Shown here piece after piece: positions 9,566-21,824 of a stretch of 64,000 nt of DNA. Source of the stretch: Myxococcaceae bacterium (lineage in GTDB: Bacteria > Myxococcota > Myxococcia > Myxococcales > Myxococcaceae). The stretch lies in assembly GCA_019694595.1 (NCBI GenBank), contig JAIBBQ010000010.1, forward strand, positions 1 through 64,000, read 5' to 3'. Position 1 is the stretch's first letter; each line of letters opens with the position of its first letter. Made by a program: the position numbers and the translations under genes. The notes under the pieces are model-generated. The model worked only from the letters and a program-made list of their open reading frames with translations, was not told the origin of the DNA and did not search any database.

Positions 9566-9600
9566 GCGGGCCGGCGCCTCGCTGGAGGTCACCGGCCCGC
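9566..9600 (-). terminator. stem-loop after the VWA gene
   Basis: Perfect 9-bp arms GCGGGCCGG and CCGGCCCGC enclose a loop that itself can pair (CCTC/GAGG). It starts 24 bp beyond the VWA stop codon. There is no U-tract, so termination is only suggested. Confidence 0.4.
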
Positions 9601-9623
9601 CGGGACTGCGGCACCGCTCGCGA

Positions 9624-10775
9624 TCACTCGAACTGGTAGGCCTGCTTGCCGCCCTGCGCCTTGGCCGACTCCAGCAGCGCCTCGTCCATCGACTTGTCGC
9701 CGGCCTTGGCGCGCTTCTTCGACTCGGTGGCGATGTACGCGTCACGCTGGGCCGACAGCGCCTGGATCTTCTTCTGGATCTCGGCGCGCTCGGAGTCCTT
9801 CTGGGCGACGTAGGCTTCCCGCTCTTCCGGCTTCATCGCCTTCATGGGCGCAGGCAGCGCTTCCACCGGCATCGCCTTGAGGTCGACCTTGCCCTTCTTC
9901 TTCGCGTCGACCAGGTCCCAGTCGGAGTTGTCGTAGGCCACCGAGGCCTTGGCGGCCGCACGCGTGGCGCCCGAGCTCGCGCTCATGCCCATCGCGTTCT
10001 GGTCCTGCTTCTCCTGCCGCGCGACCCCCTCGCCCCCGGCGCGGCCGAAGCCGACGTAGGTCTTGTTGAGCTCGGCGCCCAGCTGGGCGAGTTCCTTGTC
10101 CTGCGGCGCGTCGATGCGGGCCACCGCGCGGTTCTGGTCAATGGTCATGAACGAGCCGTCGGCGAGCTTGGCGGCGTCCTTCCAGTGGCCGCTCACCCCG
10201 TCGGACTCGGAGCCGGCGTGAATGGTGTTCACCACCACGCCCTTGGCGATGGCGTTCTTCACCGCCTGATCCCAGTGCACCGGGCCCTGGGTGAACGGCT
10301 CGTTGCCGGCGATGTAGATGAGCTTCAAGTCACCCGGGCGCTTGCTCCACTCGAGCTGGCTGATGGCCTTGGTGATCGCGGCGCCGCAGTACTCCTCGCC
10401 GCCGTTGGTGCGCAGCGCGAAGAGCTTCTCCGAGACCTTGTCGATGTTGGTGGTGAGCGGCACCACCTGCTGGATCCACTGGCTCTCGGCGCTCAGCGAG
10501 TCGTTGCCGTACTGGTAGAGCGCGAGCTCCAGCGTGGGGCGGACCCCGTCCTTCTTCGCCGAGGCGAAGGTGTTGACGATCTTCCACAGCTGCTCGCGGG
10601 TCTGGTTGATGAGCCCGTCCATGCTGCTCGAGGTGTCGAGGAGGATCGCCACCTGGATCTTCGGCTTCACCACCTCGTCGACGTGGGCGATGGGCGCCTT
10701 CTCGTCGGCGGCGAAGGCGGGAACGGCGAGCAGGACGACGGCGAGGGCAGCGGACAGGAACGAGAGGCGCTTCAT
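9624..10775 (-). CDS. secreted von Willebrand factor A domain protein
   Basis: A 383-residue exported protein with a signal peptide (residues 1-22, ending AFAA). A VWA domain spans about 40-240 and contains the MIDAS metal site DTSSS (47-51). VWA domains bind partners or ligands through a divalent metal. The remaining third is charged, with a Lys/Glu/Gln-rich coiled coil (about 310-370). GGAG lies 7 bases before the ATG. It stands alone between smc and the Cys-rich lipoprotein, with stem-loops on both sides. The partner is unknown. Confidence 0.85.
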   Translation of the reverse strand: MKRLSFLSAALAVVLLAVPAFAADEKAPIAHVDEVVKPKIQVAILLDTSSSMDGLINQTREQLWKIVNTFASAKKDGVRPTLELALYQYGNDSLSAESQWIQQVVPLTTNIDKVSEKLFALRTNGGEEYCGAAITKAISQLEWSKRPGDLKLIYIAGNEPFTQGPVHWDQAVKNAIAKGVVVNTIHAGSESDGVSGHWKDAAKLADGSFMTIDQNRAVARIDAPQDKELAQLGAELNKTYVGFGRAGGEGVARQEKQDQNAMGMSASSGATRAAAKASVAYDNSDWDLVDAKKKGKVDLKAMPVEALPAPMKAMKPEEREAYVAQKDSERAEIQKKIQALSAQRDAYIATESKKRAKAGDKSMDEALLESAKAQGGKQAYQFE

Positions 10776-10798
10776 GGGGGAGCTCCGGGAGAGAGGTG

Positions 10799-10835
10799 GT
10801 GGCGTGCGTCGAAGCCGTACGCTTCAACGCGCCAC
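10799..10835 (-). other. stem-loop between smc and the VWA gene
   Basis: Arms GTGGCG/CGCCAC and GAAGC/GCTTC separated by a small internal loop form a hairpin with a CGTAC apex. It may end the smc transcript or structure the 5' leader of the VWA gene. There is no U-tract. Confidence 0.3.
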
Positions 10836-10892
10836 CCTCCGCGCGGATCTCCCGGGGCCGTCGGACCCGGATTCCCCAACGACTGCGGCGAC

Positions 10893-14480
<3,588 letters not shown>

Positions 14481-14570
14481 CGGTGGGGGGCCCTCGGATG
14501 ACGATCGCAGGCCGAAAATTCGGCTCCGGAGACGATCGGAGTACCACCGCTCGCGCGCTCAGATCAAGCG

Positions 14571-14610
14571 TGACGCTACAGGTCGTGACCAGTGATGACC
14601 ATACGTGACC
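14571..14610. promoter_or_regulatory. 10-bp phased TGACC repeats upstream of smc
   Basis: TGACC occurs at 14586, 14596 and 14606, exactly one helical turn apart, with a related TGACG at 14571. One copy is part of GGTCGTGACC, a near-palindrome. Such phasing is typical of sites bound cooperatively on one DNA face. The block lies between the 49-residue gene and smc, about 90-125 bp before the smc start. The binding protein is unknown. Confidence 0.4.
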
Positions 14611-14619
14611 GCGCCGGAA

Positions 14620-14769
14620 CTACGCGGCCTTGAGCGACTTCACGACGGTGAGCTTGCCGTTCACGACGCTGACGGTCGGCTGGGAGACGAAACGCGTCAC
14701 CGGGACCGCGACCACCTCGGCGGGGCGAGAGACGCTCACCTTGATCTTCTTGCTCTTCCCGTCCGACAT
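14620..14769 (-). CDS. small basic Val-rich protein (49 aa)
   Basis: A 49-residue open frame beginning at the ATG at 14769, with GGAGG 9 bases upstream. The protein has a Lys-rich N-terminus (MSDGKSKKIK) followed by alternating Val/Ser/Thr residues that would make about four beta strands, and no signal peptide. High-GC-type codon use and the good ribosome site argue that it is real. I do not recognise it. A longer in-frame extension (to 14892) lacks a better ribosome site. It lies between the HtrA gene and smc on the same strand. Confidence 0.6.
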   Translation of the reverse strand: MSDGKSKKIKVSVSRPAEVVAVPVTRFVSQPTVSVVNGKLTVVKSLKAA

Positions 14770-14885
14770 GGCGACCCGCCTCCGCTGCTCCCTTGGCAAC
14801 ACCGGATCATCAGCAAGGCCAAGGCCAGGCGCGATGGGGGGCAACAGGGTCAGCGAAGGCATTGAACTCTCATCGAGACGACATC

Positions 14886-14902
14886 TGCCCACAGGGTGGG
14901 CA
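14886..14902 (-). other. stem-loop between the HtrA gene and the 49-aa gene
   Basis: TGCCCAC-AGG-GTGGGCA is a perfect 7-bp stem with a 3-base loop, 82 bp after the HtrA stop and 117 bp before the small gene's start. It may be a transcript end or leader structure. No U-tract follows. Confidence 0.35.
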
Positions 14903-14983
14903 GGCGTCGGATTGTCGCACTCGGGTCAGGGCAAGCTGGTGCGCGCGCGTCGCGATCTGCGCTCCAGGTGATGTCAGGTCGCC

Positions 14984-16363
14984 TTAAGGAACCTCGAGGG
15001 CGATGAGCGCGCGGTTGTTGCCGCCGGGGACCGCGGCGCGCAGGAGCGCGACGCTGCCGCTCTTGGCTTCACCGAGGAGCCGGGCGAGATCATCGCGGCC
15101 GCGCACGGGCTTCTTGTTGATCTCCACCACCGCCATGCCGCGGGCGAGGCCGGCGCGCTCCGCGGGGGACCCGGGCGCCACCTCGACCACCAGCGCGCCG
15201 CGCTGGGGCAGGCCCAGGCCCTCGGACAGCCGCGGATCCATGTCCTGGTAGCTGATGCCGAAGCGCTGCTGCTTGCCCGCGCTGGGCGACGAAGGCTCGG
15301 GCGAGCGGGCGGCGATGTTCTCGAGATCGGGGCGGGTGCCGACCTTGAGCTTGAGCTCGAGCGGCTTGCCGGAACGGTAGGCGCTCAGGGTGATCAGGCT
15401 CTCGGGGCGCTTGAGCGCGATGGCGCGCGACAGGCCCGCGCTGGAGACGACCTTCTCGCCGTCGACGGCGACCACCACGTCCTCTTCCTGGATGCCGGCG
15501 GCGGCGGCGGGCGAGCCGGGGTTCACCTGGGTGATGACGGCGCCGTCCTGCACCGGCAGGCCCATGCCCTTGGCGAGCGCGCCGCTGAGGTCCTGGATGC
15601 CGACGCCCAGCCAGCCGCGCACCACGGTGCCGGTCTTCTCGAGCTGGGGCACCAGGGCCTTGGCGACGTTCGACGGCACCGCGAAGCCGATGCCGCTGCC
15701 CACGCTGGTGATGGCGGTGTTGATGCCGATGACCTCGCCCTTCAGGTTGAAGAGCGGGCCGCCGGAGTTGCCGGGGTTGATGGCGGCATCCGTCTGCAGG
15801 AACTGATCGTACGGCCCGGCGTGGATGTTGCGGTCGAGCGCGGACACGATGCCCAGCGAGACCGAGGAGGCGAGCCCGAGCGGGTTGCCGATGGCGACCA
15901 CGAAGTCGCCCACCTTCATCTGCGCCGAGTCGCCCAGCTTCACGGCGGGGAGCGCGTCGAACTTGCCCTTGAGCTTGACCAGGGCGACGTCGGTGAGCGG
16001 GTCGCGGCCGAGCACCTCGCCGTCGAAGGAGCGGCCGTCGTCGAAGCGCACGCGGATGCTGACCGCGCCTTCGACCACGTGGTTGTTGGTGAGCACCAGG
16101 CCCTTGGGGTCGATGACGAAGCCCGACCCCATGCCCTTGGCGAGCTGCTCGCGCTTGGGGCCGCGGCCGAAGAAGCGCTCCATCGACTCCTCGTCCATCT
16201 CCATGCCGGGTCCCTTGTGGGACTGCACGTCGACGTTGACCACCGCGCCCTTGATGGACTCGACCAGGGGGGCGAGGGACGGGAGCGCCGCTTCCTTGGT
16301 CGCGCTCTGGGCCAGGGCCAGGGCGGGCAGGAGGACGAAGACGATGCCGTTGATGGGTCGCAT
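14984..16363 (-). CDS. periplasmic HtrA/DegP-family serine protease with two PDZ domains
   Basis: A 459-residue envelope protease/chaperone. A signal peptide (residues 1-19, ALAQ) precedes a trypsin-like domain with catalytic His95, Asp125 and Ser200 (GNSGG). PDZ1 (about 245-335) and PDZ2 (about 355-450) follow, the DegP/DegQ architecture. The start is set at the ATG at 16363 because GGAGAGG lies 4 bases upstream; an ATG 21 bp earlier has no such site. It is divergent from the large lipoprotein gene at 16516 and probably degrades misfolded envelope proteins. Confidence 0.94.
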   Translation of the reverse strand: MRPINGIVFVLLPALALAQSATKEAALPSLAPLVESIKGAVVNVDVQSHKGPGMEMDEESMERFFGRGPKREQLAKGMGSGFVIDPKGLVLTNNHVVEGAVSIRVRFDDGRSFDGEVLGRDPLTDVALVKLKGKFDALPAVKLGDSAQMKVGDFVVAIGNPLGLASSVSLGIVSALDRNIHAGPYDQFLQTDAAINPGNSGGPLFNLKGEVIGINTAITSVGSGIGFAVPSNVAKALVPQLEKTGTVVRGWLGVGIQDLSGALAKGMGLPVQDGAVITQVNPGSPAAAAGIQEEDVVVAVDGEKVVSSAGLSRAIALKRPESLITLSAYRSGKPLELKLKVGTRPDLENIAARSPEPSSPSAGKQQRFGISYQDMDPRLSEGLGLPQRGALVVEVAPGSPAERAGLARGMAVVEINKKPVRGRDDLARLLGEAKSGSVALLRAAVPGGNNRALIALEVP

Positions 16364-16515
16364 GGTGCCTCTCCGGATAACCATGGGCCTCGAAACGTCC
16401 AGCCCGGCGGGTGATTCCCGGCCCTTGCCTCACCCAGCTGGCGTACACAACGCCCGGAGTTTGCCGTACATTCTCGCGGCTTCGTCGGTGGCCGGAAGAA
16501 AGGCAGTCTTCGCCC

Positions 16516-19182
16516 GTGATTTCGACCAGGTGGTGGAGCGCAGCGTTGCTGGCGCTCACCGGCGCGTGCATTCCCAACATCGACGTCAGCGCCGACGGGG
16601 GCACCTTCATCGCGGGGCCCAGCGGCGGCATCTTCAGCCGGCAGGGGGCGACGTTCGACATTCCCCGCAACGCGCTGGACCAGGACACCGAGATCACCGT
16701 GCAGGTGATCGACACCGGGGTGCCCGAGGTGCCGATGCGCAAGCGCATCAGCTTCGGGTACCGCATCTTCCCCACCACGCTGGTGTTCAAGCAGCCGGTG
16801 AAGGTGATTCTCCCGTGGATCCCCGAGCGGGTGCCCCAGGCGGTGGACCCGGGGACCTTCGACGAGCGGCGGCAGGCGGGCACCCAGGCCTACGAGCAGC
16901 TGCCCAACGCGAAGACGCTGCTCGACTTCAAGGCGGTCGAGGCCCAGAGCGACCGGCTGGGGCTCTTCTGGCTGACGAGCCCGGCGCAGCCCAACGTGGC
17001 GCGGCTGGAGCTCGACCCGATGGAGCTGGTGATGCAGGTCGGGGACAAGAAGCAGCTCAACGCCCGGGTGGTGGACCCCACCGGAGCGACGCTCGATGCG
17101 GGCGTGACGTGGTCGGTGGTGCCGCCGCGGGTGGCGAGCATCACCCCTGGCGGCGAGGTCACCGCGCTCGACCCCGGCACCGCGCGGGTGGTGGCGCGCT
17201 CGGGCGACCAGTCGGCGGAGGCGAAGATCTCCGTCATCGGCACCACGGTGGGGCCGATGACCTTCGTGAGCGAGAACCCCTACCCCACCGGCAACGACCT
17301 CTACGGCGGGTTGTCGATCGGCGTGGCGACCGCGTTCGTGGGCGCCAACGGCACGGTGCTGGTGGAAGACCTGCAGGGCAAGTTCACCCGGCTCTTCTCG
17401 TCGCCCAGCCTGGTGCTCAAGGGCGTGGCCGGCACGCTGGACAACGCGGTGGCGGTGGGCTCGGCGGCGACGCAGGGCGTGGTGATCGAGCTCAAGAAGG
17501 GCCAGAGCACGCCGAAGGTCTCGACCTTCCAGAACGTGCAGCCGCGCGCGGTGTGGTTCGACGGCACCAGCGGGCTGGCGGCGGGCGACGGCGACGACGT
17601 GGTGGTGTACCGGAACGGCGCCTGGGTGCGCGACGACAGCCCGACGCGGGAAGCGATCCTCTCGCTCTCGGGTGACGGCCAGGGCGGCTTCGTGGTGCTG
17701 GGGAACCTGGGCTCGCTGTACCAGTACGACCCGGGCACCAAGGCGTGGAACTCGCTGTACCGCACGACGCTGCAGGTGCTGCTCACTGCGGGGACGCTGG
17801 TGGGGACGCAGGGCGGCGAGGCGTGGGCGGTGGGTGGCAACCAGCTCTGGCACTTCCAGGGTGCGGGGTGGCAGCCGCTGGCGCTGCCGGTGGATCCGCG
17901 CCTCGAGGAAGCGACGGCGCTGGGCACGGTCGACGGCAAGGTGGTGATCGGCGGGCGCAACGGGAAGGTGGGCTACGCCCTGCTCTACGGCGGCCCGGGC
18001 GACGGCGGCGTGCCCGCGGTGCCCGACGCTGGGGTGGACGCTGGCGTGCCCGACGCCGGCGAGCAGGACGCTGGCCCGGTGGACGCGGGCGACGTCGACG
18101 CCGGTGAGCTCGACGCTGGCGATCCGGATGCGGGCTTCGACGCGGGCATGACGGTGGACGCGGGCACGCCGTTGCCGCCCGGGTGGTCGCTGGTGACGCT
18201 GCGCAAGCCGCAGATCCCCCGCGGGTTCATCCCCGCCGGGCCGACCGCCTTCCTCGTGGGCGACGTGGGCGCCATCTACAAGTACGTGGGCGGCACGTTC
18301 ATCGAGCAGTCGCGCGGCTTCTACGGCGACGTCGCTGACGTGTACGCGAGCGACGCGGGGGCCTTCGCGGCGGTGAACGAGTGCCTGGGCGCGACCTGCA
18401 TGGCGAAGTCCGGCGCGGTCTACGCGCGCTCGCCCAGTGGCGCGTGGGATCTGCTCGGCGCGCCGCAGCCCTTCGGGGGCGAGGTCTTCGCGGTGACCGC
18501 GCGCGGCAAGGACGTGCTGGTGAGCCTCAACAACGCGGTCTACCGGTGGGACGGCTCGGCCTGGAGCGCGATCCCGATCCAGGGTGGCGTGCAGGGCCCG
18601 CTGTACGACCTGCAGTGGTGCGCCGGCGCGCTCTACGGCGTGGGCCAGGGCGGCGTGGTGTTCAAGGGCGGCGCCACGCTCCTCGCGTACCAGGGCACGG
18701 TGGGTGGCCGGACGCTGCGGTCGATTCACTGCCCGAACGACTCGCAGATCTGGGTGGCGGGCGACCGCGGGCTCTTCTCGCGGGCGACGAGCGGCATGTG
18801 GAGCTCGCGGACCACGATGGGCGTGAACCACGCCGACTACTACGCGGTGTGGAGCCCCGGTGTGGACGAGGCCTTCGCCTTCGGCGACTCGCGCTACGGC
18901 GTGTACTGGGACACCGAGCAGCTCAACGTCGTCGACTCGCCGGGCGGGCTGTACGTCGACGTGGCGACCGGGCTGTGGGGCAGCTCGATCGACAACCTCT
19001 ACATGGTGGGCAAGACGCTCCTGCCCAGCGTGTTCGGGTTCGCGCTGCGCTTCGACGGCGTGCAGTGGCGCCTGGTGGACTCGGGCTCGCAGCGGCCGGT
19101 GACGTCGATCTCCGGCAGCTCGCGCACGGAGATCTACCTGGGCACCGAAGGCGGCGGGCTCTTGCGCGGCCAGGTCCCGTAG
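16516..19182 (+). CDS. large lipoprotein with ZU5-like, Ig-like (BIG2) and propeller-like repeats
   Basis: About 888 residues starting at GTG 16516, which places a hydrophobic leader and lipobox-like LTGAC (Cys18) at the N-terminus; an upstream ATG at 16411 would spoil the signal peptide. Residues about 35-105 resemble a ZU5-like fold (GATFDIPRNAL). A BIG2-type Ig domain follows at about 160-240. Residues 504-550 are a linker of ten Asp-Ala-Gly units, a myxobacterial hallmark. The flanking parts contain repeated 'GxxWxxVGxxG' blades that look like a beta-propeller (Ycf48-like). It is probably on the outer surface. No enzymatic motif is seen. Confidence 0.82.
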   Translation: MISTRWWSAALLALTGACIPNIDVSADGGTFIAGPSGGIFSRQGATFDIPRNALDQDTEITVQVIDTGVPEVPMRKRISFGYRIFPTTLVFKQPVKVILPWIPERVPQAVDPGTFDERRQAGTQAYEQLPNAKTLLDFKAVEAQSDRLGLFWLTSPAQPNVARLELDPMELVMQVGDKKQLNARVVDPTGATLDAGVTWSVVPPRVASITPGGEVTALDPGTARVVARSGDQSAEAKISVIGTTVGPMTFVSENPYPTGNDLYGGLSIGVATAFVGANGTVLVEDLQGKFTRLFSSPSLVLKGVAGTLDNAVAVGSAATQGVVIELKKGQSTPKVSTFQNVQPRAVWFDGTSGLAAGDGDDVVVYRNGAWVRDDSPTREAILSLSGDGQGGFVVLGNLGSLYQYDPGTKAWNSLYRTTLQVLLTAGTLVGTQGGEAWAVGGNQLWHFQGAGWQPLALPVDPRLEEATALGTVDGKVVIGGRNGKVGYALLYGGPGDGGVPAVPDAGVDAGVPDAGEQDAGPVDAGDVDAGELDAGDPDAGFDAGMTVDAGTPLPPGWSLVTLRKPQIPRGFIPAGPTAFLVGDVGAIYKYVGGTFIEQSRGFYGDVADVYASDAGAFAAVNECLGATCMAKSGAVYARSPSGAWDLLGAPQPFGGEVFAVTARGKDVLVSLNNAVYRWDGSAWSAIPIQGGVQGPLYDLQWCAGALYGVGQGGVVFKGGATLLAYQGTVGGRTLRSIHCPNDSQIWVAGDRGLFSRATSGMWSSRTTMGVNHADYYAVWSPGVDEAFAFGDSRYGVYWDTEQLNVVDSPGGLYVDVATGLWGSSIDNLYMVGKTLLPSVFGFALRFDGVQWRLVDSGSQRPVTSISGSSRTEIYLGTEGGGLLRGQVP
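18025..18165 (+). repeat. Asp-Ala-Gly linker repeats
   Basis: Ten DAG tripeptides separated by one to three variable residues (VP, EQ, PV, DV, EL and so on) form a flexible acidic linker within the lipoprotein. The DNA shows recurring gacgcygg blocks. Confidence 0.85.
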
Positions 19183-19227
19183 CGCCTGCGACAGCGCCGC
19201 AGTCGCGGCGAACGAGAACGAGCGACC

Positions 19228-20334
19228 ATGATCATCGTGATGCGGTCCGAGGTGACGCCCGACGGGCCCGAGGTGACGCACCTGCGCCGGGTGGCGGCGA
19301 ACCACGCGTCGCTCACCACGGAAGTGCGGCACATGCAGGGGGCCGAGCGCACGCTCACCGAGATTCACCTGCTGGGGAACACGGCGGCGGTCCCGACGGA
19401 GACCTTCGAAGGCCTGCCGGGGGTGGAGCGGGTGGTGCGCATCAAGGAGCGCTACCGCGCCATCGGTCGGCACGCGGGCAAGGCCGTCTCGCCCGGCTTC
19501 GACTACCGCGGCGTCTCCTTCACTCAGGACAGCTTCCACCTCTTCGCCGGGCTGTGCGCGGTCGACAGCCGCGAGAGCGTGGAAGCGACCTTCCAGGCGC
19601 TCCAGGCGGTGGGCGTCACCACCACCCGCGCCGGCGCGTACAAGCCGCGCACGAGTCCTTACGACTTCCAGGGCCTCGGGCAGGACTGCCTGCCGTACGT
19701 CTTCGAGCTCGCGGGCAAGTACGGCATCAAGGTGGTGGCGATGGAGGTGCTCAAGCCCCAGCACCTCGACGAGATCCGCGCGGCGCTGACGGCGACCGGG
19801 AACCCGACCGGAGTGATGGTGCAGATCGGCACCCGCAACGCGCAGAACTTCGAGCTGCTCAAGGAAGTGGGCCAGCAGCAGGACTTCCCGGTCCTCTACA
19901 AGCGCGGCATGGGCATCACGCTCGAGGAGTCGCTCAACGCCTGCGAGTACATCGCGGCGAGCGGCAACCACCGCATCGTGTTCGCGCTGCGCGGGGTGAA
20001 GAGCAACCTGGGCGACCCGCACCGCAACCTGGTCGACTTCGCCCACGTGCCGGTGATCCGCCGCATGACGCGGCTGCCGGTGTGCATCGACCCGTCGCAC
20101 TCGGTGGGCAAGAAGAGCGTCGACCCCGACGGCATCACCGACGTGCACCACGTCACCGCCCAGGGCGTCATCGCCGGCGCCAACATGGTGCTGGTCGACG
20201 TGCACCCCTTCCCCGAGAAGGCGCTCTGCGACGGGCCCCAGGCGCTCACCCTGCCCGAGCTGGCGCCCTTCGTGGAAGACGTGCGCCTGGTGCGCCAGGC
20301 GTGGGAGCAGCGCAAGAAGCGCTTCTCAGCCTGA
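19228..20334 (+). CDS. aroF: DAHP synthase-family protein (type I beta), divergent active-site motifs
   Basis: 368 residues matching 3-deoxy-7-phosphoheptulonate synthase, the first step of the shikimate pathway (PEP plus erythrose-4-phosphate). It has the N-terminal ferredoxin-like regulatory domain (about 1-70) and a TIM barrel with KPRTSPYDFQGLG, QIGTRNAQNF, YKRGMGITLEE and DPSHSVGKK. Three normally conserved motifs differ: GPC is GLC, the ERG(I/V)RT loop is LRGVKS, and EVHP is DVHP. The Cys, the DPSH His and the final Asp ligand are kept. It could be an active variant or a relative with altered substrate. It stands alone between two lipoprotein genes, with no other aro gene in the window. 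Confidence 0.85.
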   Translation: MIIVMRSEVTPDGPEVTHLRRVAANHASLTTEVRHMQGAERTLTEIHLLGNTAAVPTETFEGLPGVERVVRIKERYRAIGRHAGKAVSPGFDYRGVSFTQDSFHLFAGLCAVDSRESVEATFQALQAVGVTTTRAGAYKPRTSPYDFQGLGQDCLPYVFELAGKYGIKVVAMEVLKPQHLDEIRAALTATGNPTGVMVQIGTRNAQNFELLKEVGQQQDFPVLYKRGMGITLEESLNACEYIAASGNHRIVFALRGVKSNLGDPHRNLVDFAHVPVIRRMTRLPVCIDPSHSVGKKSVDPDGITDVHHVTAQGVIAGANMVLVDVHPFPEKALCDGPQALTLPELAPFVEDVRLVRQAWEQRKKRFSA

Positions 20335-20402
20335 GGCGTCGTCGGCCCCCTGCCCCTTTCTGCGCCCTTGGCCCCCGGCGGCCCTCTGGTAGAAGCCGCG
20401 GC

Positions 20403-21824
20403 ATGTTCACGCGCGCAAGCCTCGCGGTGGTGGTGCTCCTGCTGACCGGCTGCCCCGGGGGTGGCGGCGGCTCGGGCTCCGGCGGAGGCAGCGGCGCGAC
20501 GGGCGGAGGCTCGGGAGGCAGCTCCGGTGGCGGCCGCGGCGGAGGCATGGCGGCCTTCGACGGCGGCTACACCCGGTACCTGCCCGCCTCGCACAACGCG
20601 TTCGGCCACCGCGCCCTGTCCATCGCCGGGAAGATCCTTGTCGGGGGCGAAGGCCTGCAGCTCGACGGCGGCACCAACGTCGACTTCTTCGCCGCGCGCT
20701 TCAACAAGACCGGCGCCGGCGTCACCCTGGACCCGAGCTACGGCGACACCCAGGGCATGTCGTTCACCGACTTCGATGGCGGCATGATCACCATCTTCAA
20801 CCGCAACTTCGACACCGCCTTCGACCTGCAGCCCGCGGACAACGGCTTCCACCTCGTGGGCACCGCCGAAGGCCTCTTCGACCACACCAAGAGCAACGCC
20901 GCCATCGCCACCGTCGACGGCAACGGCCACCTCATCACCAGCGTCGGCACCGGCGGCAAGACGGTGCTGCGCGTCAGCAACGCCGGCACCGACTTCGAGA
21001 CCTTCTGGATGTCGGCGACCCCCGCCGCGGTCGACGGGCGCTTCTACGTGTCTGGCTTCATCTTCAACGGCGGCGGCCGCGGCGAGGACATCGTGGTCGC
21101 CCGCTACAACGCCAACCTCTCGCTCGACGTCACCTTCACCGGCGGCTCGGGCGCGGGCGTCATCACCGACCACGGCAGCGACGGCGAGCGCGGCAACTTC
21201 GTCTTCGACCGCGCCGGCGGCGGCGTCATCACCGGCGGCGGCGATCGCTTCACCGTCGCCGCGTACGACCAGGCCGGCAACCCGGACACCACCTTCGCCA
21301 CCGCCGGCCTGTACCAGAGCCCGGGCCGGCTCTTCAGCGCCGCGCAGGCCTCCAACGGCGACCTGGTGCTCGCCGGCGGCCGCACCGAGTCCTCGACCGA
21401 CGGCGGCTCCGACACGACCTCCCTCAAGGTGGTGCGGCTCACCTCCGCCGGCGCGCCGGTCGCCACCTTCGGCACCGCGGGGGTGATGGAAGTGGTCCTG
21501 CCCAATGATCCCCTCGCGCAGGTGCGCGGCGCCGCGTTCCAGGGCGACGACCTGATCCTCTACGTGGTGGTGAACATCGCCCAGGGCGGCCTCATCCGCA
21601 TCAAGCCCAACGGCACCGTGGATCACACCCTGGCCGGGGCCGACCCTGCCGGCGTGCGGCCCATCGCGGTGCGTCTGCCGCTGTTCAGCTCCATCTCCAT
21701 CGATGCCGCCCATCACCTCACCGTCGACGGCAACGAGGCGATCATCACCGACAGCAACCTGGTGAAGGTCGACGCCGCCGGCAACCTCGACAACATCTTT
21801 GCCCTCATCCGCGAGCCCCTCTGA
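20403..21824 (+). CDS. lipoprotein with Gly/Ser linker and delta-60 repeats
   Basis: 473 residues: signal peptide and lipobox LTGC (Cys17), then a 35-residue Gly/Ser/Thr linker, then repeats of the form 'D-x-x-F...G...(A/G)xAxQxxGxxVxAGG'. These match the delta-60 repeat (for example NPDTTFATAGL and GDLVLAGG), which folds as propeller blades in large Myxococcota and Proteobacteria surface proteins. The stop overlaps the ATG of the ABC-F gene by one base (TGATG), so the genes may be co-transcribed although functionally unrelated. Confidence 0.82.
   Translation: MFTRASLAVVVLLLTGCPGGGGGSGSGGGSGATGGGSGGSSGGGRGGGMAAFDGGYTRYLPASHNAFGHRALSIAGKILVGGEGLQLDGGTNVDFFAARFNKTGAGVTLDPSYGDTQGMSFTDFDGGMITIFNRNFDTAFDLQPADNGFHLVGTAEGLFDHTKSNAAIATVDGNGHLITSVGTGGKTVLRVSNAGTDFETFWMSATPAAVDGRFYVSGFIFNGGGRGEDIVVARYNANLSLDVTFTGGSGAGVITDHGSDGERGNFVFDRAGGGVITGGGDRFTVAAYDQAGNPDTTFATAGLYQSPGRLFSAAQASNGDLVLAGGRTESSTDGGSDTTSLKVVRLTSAGAPVATFGTAGVMEVVLPNDPLAQVRGAAFQGDDLILYVVVNIAQGGLIRIKPNGTVDHTLAGADPAGVRPIAVRLPLFSSISIDAAHHLTVDGNEAIITDSNLVKVDAAGNLDNIFALIREPL

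Noticed and set aside
16430-16450. Sigma-54-like GG-N10-GC upstream of the large lipoprotein gene
   Set aside because: The spacing fits but the -12 element is ACGC rather than TTGC, so support is too weak.
18025-18165. Possible microsatellite in the large lipoprotein
   Set aside because: It encodes a well-formed Asp-Ala-Gly linker in frame, common in myxobacterial surface proteins.
15940-20205. A 1421-codon open frame on the minus strand across the HtrA, lipoprotein and DAHP synthase genes
   Set aside because: It is His/Arg/Ala-rich and spans three supported genes on both strands, so it is a high-GC frame artefact.
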